DNA of 64,000 nucleotides from Pegoplata infirma. Taxonomy: Eukaryota; Arthropoda; Insecta; Diptera; Anthomyiidae. The translations under genes were made by a program, and so were the position numbers. Positions 1 to 9,729 of the stretch are shown piece by piece. The first letter of the stretch is position 1. Every line of letters begins with the position of its first letter. The notes beneath the pieces were generated by a model, which was given only the letters and a program-made list of their open reading frames with translations, made no database searches and was not told where the DNA came from. The DNA lies in the NCBI GenBank assembly GCA_963921195.1, contig OY992540.1, forward strand, positions 193,782,692 through 193,846,691. The letters run 5' to 3'.

Positions 1-870
1 TAGGATTAAAAGCAGAAATCTTATTTTTCCGTGTAAACAAGACAAGCTCTGTTTACTTGGATTAACTCCTAGAACTCAGTCATTGGCCCATTAAGACAGA
101 TCTTTCAGAGAACCCTGAAGAATGTCCCTTAGTGTTGGCAGGTTGTTTCCCATTACCGCCGTCCATCATCATATGCGACAACATGACAACCATGTTCTTC
201 TAGAAAGAGCAGCATTTAATTCAGGGCAAGGTCTACAGAAGTGACGAAAGAACACCGTCCTGTGGTGTGACCCTATTGACAAATCGAGATATGATAGACG
301 CTCCAAATTCAGACGTAAAACGTCTATTGGCAAGTAGATTTTCCACCATTAAAATGATCCCACGCTTAACTCCCAGACCAGACAACGCCAAAATTATCGA
401 CTCTGGAATGACATTATTAAAAGCCCCCTCTGCATCAAGAAAGGCCACCATAGTGTACTCCTTTACCGAAAGCGATCTCTCGATTGTACCAAGAAGCTTA
501 TGAAGAGGTGTTTCCGTTGATCTACTTTTGCTGTATCAAGTTGCCTTTTTGAAAGCAACCTCTTGTCAATCACTCTTCGCAAATATGAGTCTACCATTCG
601 TTCCACTGTCTTTAACAGAAAAGAAGTCAGACTAATTGGTCTGAAATTCTTCGGAGCTGTATGGGAATTTTTCCCAGTCTTCGGGATCAAACACACTTTG
701 GTAGCCTTCCATTTTAAAGGAATATACGCTGTGTAGAGACCAAACAGCCAAAGAGCTATATAGTCCGACAGTTTCTGCATCTCAGCCGGGATTATACCAT
801 CAGGTCCAGGGGATTTATAGGGCATGAAGCTTTTAGTAGCCCAGATTAACATTGGCATTATTATTATTTC
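1..870 (-). pseudogene. LINE reverse transcriptase fragment (LOA/I-group), degenerate
   Basis: On the minus strand, reading from 858 downward, the broken frames encode reverse transcriptase blocks of a non-LTR retrotransposon. These are the finger motif YKSPGPDGI, then KNFRPISLTSFLLKTVERM, then the palm motif as AFLDAEGAFNNV, then TPQDGVLSSLL where the family normally has TPQGGVLSPLL. Near position 50 the remnant SK.TELVLFTRK marks the thumb side. The palm motif 'EGAFNNV' is typical of RNase-H-bearing LOA/I-group LINEs of Diptera. The frame is broken at least twice (about 451-463 and below 233), so it is dead. The fragment runs off the left edge of the window. Related minus-strand RT pieces lie at 24249-24880 and 32880-33140. 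RT identity is clear; the exact clade is inference. Confidence 0.85.
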
Positions 871-2540
871 CGAAGCAATTTTAAATTATTGGGCGTCAGA
901 TCTTTCTAAAGCTTGAAACGGCGACATTAATTTTGACTGGTTAAAAAAGGTCCCTTTTTCAGTTCTAAAGCATATTTGAAAAGGTGTTGACTTTCGCTTG
1001 TAATTTCTGTAACTTCTTAACCCTTAACTGCATTGTCTAACTTTTCCAGAGGTTTCAAACTTTTAAGTTCATGTCCTAGAACCATCAGTCCTAAAACCCT
1101 TTAAAGTCTTAATTTAATAACATAAGCCTGTGTAATGCAAGAGATAGATGTATGTATATTTGATTCAAACTTCTGCATAGTCTGAAAGGACTTATTTCCC
1201 AACAAACATTTACCTTTGAAATACATTGAATATTATATTGATAGCAAGTTTAAAATTTAAACCTTAGCCTTGAAAACCAGTTGAAAATAACATAGTTCTC
1301 AACGTGAAAACAATAGCATTCTCAAAGAAAACGGCATGTTAGTTCTCAAGTAAAATTTTCAAGTTTATTTAGATTTGATATATAGTTTGAGATTTTTTGA
1401 ATGTATAATGTTTCTCCAATGTACACAAATATTTTTAGCTTGAAAATATGCTTACTATCTAATTGAATTTTAGTGTAGTTTTCAAAGAATTCTCAGCCTT
1501 ATTTATAATGTTAATTTAACATTATTTTTCAAATGAACCTCAATACTATTTTTTATTAAAAAAAACTGTAAATACGAATTTTAATAATATTTGCTATTTA
1601 TTTACACTAAAAATTGTTAATAAAAAAATTACATCGAATGCCATTTTTGAGGTCGTCTCCTTCCAGGTCTTCTTCTTCAGCCGTCTGCTCTTTAAAATTC
1701 GAAATCTTTAAAGAAAAGAAAAGACGTTATTAAATGAATAGCTTTTTTTTCATAAACTCATGTGTACTTACTTTTTAAACGTTTATGCAAATTTTTATAC
1801 TTATAGCATTCAATTAATTGGCACAAATGCATAAAAATACATAAAATTTCTAGATTTTTCTTCTTAATTTTTAAAACAAAATTTTAAGTTTTCTGACAAT
1901 TTGAAATTCGGAATTGAACAACATTTGAAAACAAAATTATTTCCACCCATAATCAATGTTCGATATTAGGTTTGAGAAACATGGTAAATCAATTTGATGT
2001 TTATATTTTTTTGAAAAGAATTAATAGTATAGGAAAAAACAAATATTTCCAACATGTTTCAAATTTAGTTTAAATGTTTAAATTTTTGTCACTGAAAACA
2101 ATTTGAAAAACACCCTTGATATTTAGTGCCAGTTTGATTTTTTTTCAAAGGCTGGAATTGATGTTTGTTGGGTTATAGTCAGTTTGTTTAGTTGTGCATG
2201 TGTATGTAAAATTTTAACTCTTAACCTGCGGTTTTATTTTGCTGGGGTAGTTTGTCTAGAACATTACCATTATTATTACTATTATTATTTGTAAAACTCC
2301 ATAGTTTTTGTTTTTATTTTCAGTTAGTTTAAGTAGTAATTTTAATTTAATATGGTTTATATTGCGCCAAAAAACACAACCCTTGACAACAAAATTGTGG
2401 AATGTAAAAATTAATTTTTATGCATGTATTTATAATAAGGTAGTTAAAAAATACAGGATGTTTGTAATAATTACCTTTTAAAGATTCAGTAATCGGGGGA
2501 TTTTTTGATTAGTTTTATGAAAGATTTGATAAGATTTTCA
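871..2540. other. AT-rich intergenic DNA, no gene seen
   Basis: No supported coding region, RNA gene or terminal repeat is seen. The sequence is AT-rich with short homopolymer runs, and I recognise no family in it. Confidence 0.6.
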
Positions 2541-3415
2541 TGCACTAAAAAATCGAAAATATGCGCTTAAAATATGCGCTAAAAAATTCAAAATATTCAC
2601 TAAAAAACCTCAAAATATGCACTAAAAAATAATACGTGCACAATAAAAATCTTGTTTTCATAGGAAAAACTTCTTAAAAAGCAAAAAAAAAACGCCGGGT
2701 TTAAATAGTAACATTTAAAACTTTATATGAGTAAAATTTTTTTTTAAAAATTAAGAAAATTTTTTTTTTTTTTTTTAATTCTGTTTAATATATTGTTATA
2801 TATTTCAAGACTTGAAAAGTCCTACTAAGGGTTGCAACTCTGAGAAAATCTACTACAGTGTAAGAAATTACAACTGTGTTGGAAAAAGTTAAAAATACAT
2901 TCATTAAGTTCGTGCTAAACATAACATATGGGTAATGCAATGTGATATAATTCCCGTCATCTTTTTCGCCTTAATGTACGTTTAAATAGCTGATCTTTAT
3001 CTTACACACCTACAGTGACAATCGAAGAGTGCTGACGAAGGAAGGGTGGCTTCTTCCGAAAGCTGTCGACATCTCCACTTAGCCTGTGTTGTCAATTAAT
3101 TTTTTCAGATTTTCTCATTGTACAACAAAAATAATTATTTCTCAGAAATAATTAATATGGACTCAAACCGAAATAAATAAAAACTTCAAATTAAGAAAAT
3201 CTTAAAAAAAATAAAAAGAAAAAAAAAAAAATTCTTATTTTCAAAATAAAATTTTAAATAGTTTTTGGAAAAAATTAGTTTTAATATGTGTTTTTGCTAA
3301 TTTATGTTAAAATATGCAAAAATATGCACTTAAAAGTTCGAAATATGAACAAAATATGCATTTAAAATAAAAATATGCATTTTCACCAAAATATGCAAAA
3401 ATATGCAAAAACAAA
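2541..3415. repeat. AT-rich region with dispersed AAATATGCA-type repeats
   Basis: The motif 'aaaatatgc' followed by 'act/aaa' recurs several times near 2560-2640 and again at 3300-3412, flanking AT-rich DNA and a Penelope-like fragment (2993-3190). Such clustered short repeats resemble subterminal repeats of a DNA transposon, but I could not identify matching ends. No coding sequence is visible. Confidence 0.4.
2993..3190 (+). mobile_element. Penelope-like terminal fragment with hammerhead-like motif
   Basis: About 190 bp recur in inverted orientation at 10455-10646, from 'cttacacacctacagtgac' to 'ccgaaataaataaaaact'. The plus strand carries CTGACGA at 3032-3038, a pairable segment, and CGAAA at 3057-3061. 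This is the CUGANGA...GAAA arrangement of the hammerhead ribozyme core known from ends of Penelope-like retroelements. The base after the AGCT that follows GAAA is G, which is not permitted at a cleavage site, so this copy is probably inactive. No reverse transcriptase or GIY-YIG domain is present. The Penelope assignment is inference. Confidence 0.45.
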
Positions 3416-3425
3416 TCGATGCCAT

Positions 3426-3806
3426 TGTACGCGGAATTACTATTAAATAATACACGTACTATGAATGTTTGTAAGACACTGATTATTTTATTAATATTAA
3501 AAACCTTAAGAGCTAACTACAATAATCTTAAATCTAACCTAGAACTAGAATATTCCCTACCTGCCGGGCGCATGTGTGCCAGCAATATCTTTATTAAATA
3601 AACATGTGTTATGTTATCTTTTTCCTATCTACATCCTTAAGTATTAACCTTGAAAACATGATAATAAAAAGTAACATATCACAATTTGGGAATTTTGGTC
3701 ATTATATGTAAATAATAAAAAGAACACAATCCTATTTAAACAATACTAATCAGTTTTGTGGAAAATCCAAAACTAGATTATAAAATATCGTGTTCATATT
3801 TGAACA
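3426..3806 (-). repeat. 3' LTR of BEL/Pao-type element
   Basis: 381 bp, nearly identical to 5586-5966. On the minus strand this is the downstream (3') LTR. It starts TGTACG and ends TGAACA on the plus strand. Open frames read inside it are LTR sequence, not genes. Confidence 0.9.
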
Positions 3807-3871
3807 TTCTGCCGGGCACTAAATGACAATTGATTATAAAAATCTACTTTTACTACTAATAATATTTATCT

Positions 3872-5518
3872 TTAACATAAATGCAGAATAAATCTAAATA
3901 CCAAACATAAATTAAGTTGAATATGCGTGCCGATATCTTGTATTGAGTATGAAATATGGGAATTTACTGGTGTTGTATTATCTTCTTCATCTGCAGATAT
4001 TGTCAACGGGCAAACCTTATGAATGGGCCTCTTAAGCACACTATTCTGAAGTTTTAACGTTACCACTCTTACTTTACCGTCTCGGCCATGATGAACTTCT
4101 GTAATTCTTGCCAGTGGCCATACAGCAGGGTTAGTATTTTCGTCTTTTACAATAACGATTGTACCTTCTGTCAAATTGACTTTGGAATGCCTCCATTTCT
4201 GACGTTGTTGTAGGGTTGTCAAATACTCTTCTTTCCAACGGTTCCAGAAGTCTTTCTTCAGTTTCTGTATTAACTTCCATCTATCGAGACAACTTACATG
4301 TGAAGTATTAGTATACTCTGGGCAATCATATATTGGCGTTGGATGTTTAACCGACTTTACAGCAGCCTCCCAAATCCCTCGAAAAGGAGGGGCTGCCGGG
4401 GGAATAAACTTGAAGATCTTTCTTGATGCTAATAATGGTAAATTTGAATTTTTTAATTGACCACGAAGCATACCATATTTGTGCGTAAAAGGATAAAAAC
4501 TAACAATTTTGTTGTTTTTATTAACAATTCCATGCCTTTTAAATTTTGTAAGCTCATGATGAAATATTTGTTTTTGATGATATATGATGATCATATTTTT
4601 CGCAACCTTCAGTTTTATTACTGATTGAACCTTTTGTTGCTCTCTTTGAGCTGGCTGACTTACAGCTTTTTGCTGCTTATGTTGAGTGACATCAAGATTT
4701 TGTGGCAATGGCTCCCCCACATTTAAATCTGATACTTCGTTTGGAGCTTTTTCTATCTCATTTACAGTCCTTAGCTGTTTCCGTTGAGTCTCATCAAGTT
4801 TCTGTAGCAATTGTTCCCCTACATTTGAAACTGATACCTCATGTTGAGCTATTTCTAACTTTCTCTGAGCATTTTCTTGATCTCCCTGAGCTTTTTCTTG
4901 CTCACTTAAAGACTTTTGCTGCTTTTGTTGAGTCTCATCAAGTTTCTGTAGCAATGGATCCCCTACATTTGAAACTGATACCTCGTTTTGAGCTTTTTCT
5001 AACTCTTTCTGAGCTTGCTCATTTACAGCTTTTTGCTGTTCAAGTTGAGTCTCATCCTGTTTCTGTGGCAATTGTTCCCCCACATTTGAAACGGTTTCCT
5101 CGTTTTGAGCCTTTTCTAGTTTTTCTCGAGCTTTTTCTTGCTCTCTCTGAGCTTTTACTTGCTCATTTACAGCCTTTTGCTGTTTCTTTTGAGTCTCATC
5201 CTGTTTCTGTGGCAATTGTTCCCCCACATTTGAAACTGTTTCCTCATTATTTTGTTTATGTCCACCAGAGTTCAATACCAAGATTAATCTGTTTAACCAC
5301 TGTTCCATTTTCATATCGAAGTTAGTAGACATCTGCTGCATTTGTTCTTGCAGTTCCTTTTTAACCAGTTGAATTTCGTTATGCTGTAGCCCTTGTGCTT
5401 CTTTCACAGGTTTACTACCACTTGCTTTTCTTTCAAGCAATTCCGGAGCATCTTTGGTGACACTCATTATGTAGGTATAATAACCGTTAGTATTTTTTAA
5501 CCTGTGCTCAAAGCCCAC
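3872..5518 (-). CDS. Fusion frame: repeat-rich coiled-coil N terminus joined to BEL/Pao integrase C terminus
   Basis: An uninterrupted 548-codon frame. Residues about 1-60 are charged and of unknown fold; a second methionine (MSVTKD) about 18 codons in is an alternative start. Residues about 85-300 consist of five imperfect repeats of roughly 35-50 residues, each beginning VSNVGE/D or LNVGE and rich in Q, E and K, strongly predicted by eye to be coiled coil. Residues about 330-365 (YGMLRGQLKNSNLP) resemble the segment before integrase in BEL/Pao Pol. Residues about 372-395 (IPPAAPPFRGIWEAAVKS) carry the block holding the catalytic glutamate of integrase, followed by a DUF5641-like end (WPLARITEVHHGRDGKVR). 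Protease, reverse transcriptase, RNase H and the first two integrase aspartates are absent. The first part may be a Gag-like protein, but I do not recognise a canonical Gag domain. The frame lies 67 bp from the 5' LTR. Confidence 0.75.
   Translation of the reverse strand: MGFEHRLKNTNGYYTYIMSVTKDAPELLERKASGSKPVKEAQGLQHNEIQLVKKELQEQMQQMSTNFDMKMEQWLNRLILVLNSGGHKQNNEETVSNVGEQLPQKQDETQKKQQKAVNEQVKAQREQEKAREKLEKAQNEETVSNVGEQLPQKQDETQLEQQKAVNEQAQKELEKAQNEVSVSNVGDPLLQKLDETQQKQQKSLSEQEKAQGDQENAQRKLEIAQHEVSVSNVGEQLLQKLDETQRKQLRTVNEIEKAPNEVSDLNVGEPLPQNLDVTQHKQQKAVSQPAQREQQKVQSVIKLKVAKNMIIIYHQKQIFHHELTKFKRHGIVNKNNKIVSFYPFTHKYGMLRGQLKNSNLPLLASRKIFKFIPPAAPPFRGIWEAAVKSVKHPTPIYDCPEYTNTSHVSCLDRWKLIQKLKKDFWNRWKEEYLTTLQQRQKWRHSKVNLTEGTIVIVKDENTNPAVWPLARITEVHHGRDGKVRVVTLKLQNSVLKRPIHKVCPLTISADEEDNTTPVNSHISYSIQDIGTHIQLNLCLVFRFILHLC
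4640..5260 (-). repeat. Coding tandem repeats inside the BEL/Pao-type frame
   Basis: Five imperfect in-frame repeats are visible in DNA, each with a 'ccc(c/t)acattt(g/a)aa' block (plus strand) about 100-150 bp apart, at roughly 4720, 4820, 4962, 5080 and 5223. They encode the VSNVGE...Q-rich units described for the 3872-5518 frame. Unit length varies in multiples that keep the frame open. Confidence 0.7.
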
Positions 5519-5564
5519 AATGGTTTTGTTGATGGAACGTTTGTTGGACTAGTATTTCCCACTA

Positions 5565-5583
5565 GATCCGGTTCGAAGGACCA
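5565..5583 (-). promoter_or_regulatory. Primer binding site of the LTR element
   Basis: On the minus strand, two bases after the 5' LTR, the sequence TGGTCCTTCGAACCGGATC begins. It starts with TGG, complementary to the CCA end of a tRNA, and contains a complement of the T-loop GTTCGAA. The position and the TGG start fit a primer binding site. Only six bases separate the T-loop core from the CCA, so I do not assign a tRNA species. Confidence 0.6.
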
Positions 5584-5585
5584 AA

Positions 5586-5966
5586 TATACGCGGAATTAC
5601 TATTAAATAATACACGTACTATGAATGTTTGTAAGACACTGATTATTTTATTAAAATTAAAAACCTTAAGAGCTAACTACAATAATCTTAAATCTAACCT
5701 AGAACTAGAATATTCCCTACCTGCCGGGCGCATGTGTGCCAGCAATATCTTTATTAAATAAACATGTGTTATGTTATCTTTTTCCTATCTACATCCTTAA
5801 GTATTAACCTTGAAAACATGATAATAAAAAGTAACATATCACAATTTGGGAATTTTGGTCATTATATGTAAATAATAAAAAGAACACAATCCTATTTAAA
5901 CAATACTAATCAGTTTTGTGGAAAATCCAAAACTAGATTATAAAATATCGTGTTCATATGTGAACA
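5586..5966 (-). repeat. 5' LTR of BEL/Pao-type element
   Basis: 381 bp, differing from 3426-3806 at three positions that I can see (TA for TG at the internal edge, one A/T change near 5655, and G for T at 5960). On the minus strand it is the upstream LTR and should hold the promoter. Its outer edge has the palindrome TGTTCATATGTGAACA. Confidence 0.9.
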
Positions 5967-5971
5967 GCCAT

Positions 5972-7512
5972 TTTAACGCAAATTTCTTGATTCGGAAAGA
6001 TAATTGGTCAATATCGTTTTTAGACTATCGACAAAAAACATGCATTTGCATGGAAATCTCATCCCTAATAATAATTAATAATTATTTTCAAACCGGATTT
6101 TTACAGTCTCATTTCTTGACACAGCATTTTCGGTTGCAATAGTTCTTGTTTTCATTGATGAATTATTTAGTCTTATTGTTAAAACGAACAACAAGTTAAA
6201 TGAACTACAAGATGGCAAATTAAATTAAACTAACAAGTTGAACTAATAAGAGAGTCTCTCTTAAAACACACTACGATCTTCATGAAAATTGGATTTTTTG
6301 GAGTGGTGTCGTTTGTAAACGAACTTAAATTGAACTATTCATTGAACTATATGACCTAGTTCATGGATTTCAGCACATTACAGATATTCATCTCAATTGT
6401 TTATTAAATCACTTAAAATTTAAAAAGCTTAACATTTTTCTGTACTTTAACTGATTCAGTTTGCTGAGTTTCAAAAATAATTGTTCAGAATAATTTATTA
6501 CAAAAATATAACAAGCAAACTTTTCCATTCCAAATACTCGGCTGCAGAACGCATTACAGTATCCTGCCATCGATTCTACTAATCATCCTGTCTTGAAAGC
6601 AAATTTTTGTTAGAACAAGATTTTTTTGAAAATTATTTCAAGTTGGAAAATTTTTTGTAATTACCTTAGAATGCATACTAGAATCTATTGCAAAAGAAAT
6701 CTGTTTCATTAAATTTTCGTGGATTAAATTGTAATTTTTTCTAAATTAATTTTTTCGTTTTTTGTAACAGCAAAACAGTTTTAACAAATTTCGAAAACCA
6801 AAAGACTTTTTTCAGCTGATATTCTCAAATTTTCCAGCTTTCTAAACCAATTTTTCTGCTGATTGAATAGACAACATTTTAATTGAAATTTTAAATCCAT
6901 GAATATAAAGAATGGATATTCCTTAATTATAATTTTTCAATTTATTCATTATAACTTTCCCTTTCAAGTTATTTTTTTTTTTTGTTTCTATTCAATAACA
7001 AAAATGCCAACCATGCGTTTTTTTTTTTGATATTAATCAAAACATATTTTTCATCAAACAGATAATCCTTCAAATAAACTCGATTTCAGTTAAATTGAAA
7101 TTGTTTCGTCTATTGATTTTAACTACCTATTCAAACAACAACCAAAAATGCCATTCATATTCAATGAAAAAACAGCGCTGCAAATATTTATGTACCTTCC
7201 TTGCTTTAAGTGCTTATGAGAGTAGACAGGGTGATTTAAATAGGAGTTTGGAAGTTATATTTGAAATTGGATATTGCTAACAAAATCCAAGTCATAGAAA
7301 TAATATTTTCGTTAAGTCGGTAAATCTAAAAACGAAATGAATTTTGCATAATTTTGATAAAAATTTCAAGGTATTTTTGAAATTATTTAAATTTTGTTGT
7401 GATGGTTTTTGATCAATTTCTTAAAAATATTTGGCATCAATCGTATTAAGATTAGGACATTTGTTCGGTGAAGGTGATGTTGTAATAAGGTAGTATGCTC
7501 AATTTTAGAAAT
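5972..7512. other. AT-rich intergenic DNA, no gene seen
   Basis: No reading frame, RNA gene or repeat end is supported here. Short open frames near 5918-6142 and 7095-7280 lack codon bias or recognisable motifs and are judged chance. Confidence 0.6.
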
Positions 7513-7800
7513 CATGGGTGCACAGAAAAAAAAAATATTTTCCAATGAACAAAATTCATAGTATTTATGAACAAAAACATAAAAATTATGAACCTTTTCA
7601 TTAAATTTTTGAACTTTTTCATAGTTTTTATGAAAAATGTTAAAAAGTTCCTAAATTTCACATATTATGATTTATTGATAAATATTATGAAAAACTTTAT
7701 ACGTATTATGAAAAAGTTAATAAATTGTATGAATTTGTTCATAAATACTACGAAAGTTGTTAATTGGAAAAAAAAAATTTGTGTGTGGTCTACAAAGTTA
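7513..7800. repeat. Degenerate hairpin MITE of the TATGAAC/GTTCATA family
   Basis: The sequence starts 'cacagaaaaaaaaaatat' and ends 'aaaatttgtgtgtgg', with many copies of 'ttcatagtatttatgaa' in both orientations. It is a decayed relative of the near-perfect hairpin at 39075-39244, with which the segment 'gttaataaattgtatgaatt' is shared. Non-coding. Confidence 0.6.
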
Positions 7801-7854
7801 TAACTTGTGAAATCGTCAAAAATGTTTTGGTTTTTTATCAAAAATGCTTTGGTT

Positions 7855-7945
7855 GTGTAAGCCGAGAATCGAACCCACAACCTTATGGTGTTAAAACTTA
7901 CAAATCAGTTATTTTTCCAGCAGCTTAGCCCACATTAAAAATAAA
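7855..7945 (-). pseudogene. tRNA-like sequence (degenerate)
   Basis: On the minus strand a T-arm-like block GTGGGTTCGATTCTC matches the B box consensus GGTTCGANNCC, and TGGGCTAAGCTGCTGG lies at A-box distance. Stems do not pair fully, so this is a tRNA pseudogene or tRNA-derived repeat head rather than a functional tRNA. It sits beside the degenerate hairpin MITE at 7513-7800. Confidence 0.4.
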
Positions 7946-8733
7946 GTGCTTTCCATCGGATATATTGTTAAAGAAGTATTTCTTTATCCTATTCTCCTTT
8001 TTAGTCACCCTTTGTAGTATGAAAAATACCATTGGTGATGATGAAAAAACACCAGCTATGCCTGCCATTTTCAAGTATATTGAAAAATGTCAATTGAATT
8101 TTACGGGTAGATAGATGAATGGAAAGAAAAATATGTAAACTGGGTTTAATAAATATAAGAATAAAACATAAAAAAATCGATTTTAAGAAGGAGTTTACTT
8201 TAAAAAAAAAGTAATTTTGAAAGAAAATAAAATACGACACTGGGTGGTGCACTCCTGCTCTTGAAAGTAGTGACATTTAAGATACTGGACAAGTAATCAT
8301 ACTCAAGATTTGAGGAAAACAAAATAACATCTTTAAATATGGCTTTTTCAACAAAAAAACTCTGCGTTTTAGAATTTATATGACTCAAAATAAGCCGATT
8401 GTTATAATTTACTTGTCATATTTTTATAATTTCATTTCCGTTTCCCTTTACAACTGTCATAAGCTGTTGCAGTTAAATTATATGGAAATTGCTAATGTAA
8501 CAGACACCTAACAGCAAATTGTAGGTGCTCTTTTTCTGGTTACGTTAAAACGGAAATTATAAATAATTGATAAGGGATGATGTTGTGTGAACCTCAAATA
8601 GGAAATTTTGTGAAGGAATAAATTTGAGATTTCAAAGGAAATTGAAATAATTATGGTTGACATTCATATGAGATTTTTTTTTCACGTGAATTATTTAGTG
8701 AATTGTATACAAAATTTATTTCAGACATTTTTC
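7946..8733. other. AT-rich intergenic DNA, no gene seen
   Basis: Nothing recognisable. Minus-strand open frames at 8001-8388 are low-complexity and overlap each other in different frames; no family motif is visible. Confidence 0.5.
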
Positions 8734-8805
8734 ATTGGATTTGAAACCCGTTGGTTTCAAATCCAATTACCCCTAAGGGACCTCAATAGGTCCCTTAGGG
8801 GTAAT
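8734..8805. repeat. Two abutting perfect hairpins
   Basis: The first hairpin has 15-bp arms (8734-8748 and 8753-8767) and a 4-nt loop. The second has 18-bp perfect arms (8766-8783 and 8788-8805) and a 4-nt loop, with core 'cccctaagggacct'. They overlap by two bases. There is no U-tract behaviour or gene context to call them terminators. Confidence 0.9.
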
Positions 8806-9088
8806 GCTTAATTTTCGAGATATTACAATTTATGGAAAAAATTTATTTAAAAATATTTAATGCATTTTCTTAAAGTTTAGTAAAGTTTATCTAAAAAATT
8901 AAAAATGAGAAAACAACTTTCCTTCAAGTACTTAAAAGTAGTTCATAGTTTGCTTAAAATGAGTCTATTTAATTAATTAAAGATTTTTCTATCCCAAAAA
9001 ATTTCATCACACCAAATTTTCTTTAATTAACCCTCTAACCGGTAAATTTTGGTTTTCAAAAAACAAAATATCACTAGGGTAATTTGTG

Positions 9089-9510
9089 CACGAAAAGTCC
9101 ATTCAAAATAATTTTTTTTTTAGAAAACAAGTAAGAAATTTATAGGCTGTCAACACCATTGTTTCCCGGAAAATGGGTCCCAAGTTCAAACATGGAGTGG
9201 TTGGATCTATCTTTTGTAGAGATTTTCATTTTTCATACCCGAAATGGCGGAAAATAGAGCAGTAGTTCCCGGGATTTTTTTTTTTCTTCAAAAAAAAAAA
9301 TCCCGGCACGAAAAGTCCATTCAAAATAATTTTTTTTTTAGAAAACAAGTAAGAAATTTATAGGCTGTCAACACCAGTGTTTCCCGGAAAATGGGTCCCA
9401 AGTTCAAACATGGAGTGGTTGGATCTATCTTTTGTAGAGATTTTCATTTTTCATACCCGAAATGGCGGAAAATAGAGCAGTAGTTCCCGGGATTTTTTTT
9501 TTTTCTTCAA
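9089..9510 (+). repeat. 218-bp tandem duplication of a DINE-like end, with a snapback hairpin at the junction
   Basis: A unit beginning 'cacgaaaagtccattcaaa' at 9089 recurs at 9307 almost unchanged. The unit includes 'caagtaagaaatttatagg' and 'cccggaaaatgggtcccaag', which match the ends of the elements at 17783-18360 and 48450-48730. Between the copies lies a perfect 17-bp inverted repeat with loop CTTC (9269-9306). Confidence 0.85.
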
Positions 9511-9729
9511 GTGTTCATGTTTTGACGTTTGTTACCTTGGACATGGACAATTTTGGACCGTTTTATTCTAAAAATAATTAAAAAAACTGTTCCCTTGAAA
9601 ATTAAAAAAAAATCACCGATTTTTAACAATGTTTTGATCTCGTAAATGTGATTTTTAAAGAAAATAAACCTTCAAAATTGAAAATTGTTTGTTTTTTTAT
9701 AGTTGTTTTTTATTCGACCTTTCCAATTT

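Larger units (their letters stand above)
3421..5971 (-). mobile_element. BEL/Pao-type LTR retrotransposon, internally deleted, non-autonomous
   Basis: Two 381-bp direct repeats (3426-3806 and 5586-5966) bracket a minus-strand frame. The 5-bp sequence GCCAT precedes the left repeat (3421-3425) and follows the right one (5967-5971), a target-site duplication of the length expected for BEL/Pao integrase. The LTRs differ at only three positions that I can find, so the insertion is young. The left copy has TG...CA ends; the right copy starts with TA. The whole element is about 2.5 kb, far shorter than an autonomous BEL/Pao element (typically 5-8 kb). It keeps LTRs, primer site, an unusual N-terminal frame and the very end of integrase. 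It would depend on a full-length relative for reverse transcription and integration. Confidence 0.9.

Noticed and set aside
3419..3601. 60- and 85-codon open frames in both LTRs
   Set aside because: Both are the same LTR sequence read forward on the strand opposite to the element; no protein family.
4702..5325. 207-codon plus-strand frame
   Set aside because: It is the antisense shadow of the coding tandem repeats of the 3872-5518 frame; periodic leucine-rich translation follows from the repeat.
8766..8805. Rho-independent terminator
   Set aside because: Good stem but no T-run and no gene upstream; the window is eukaryotic.
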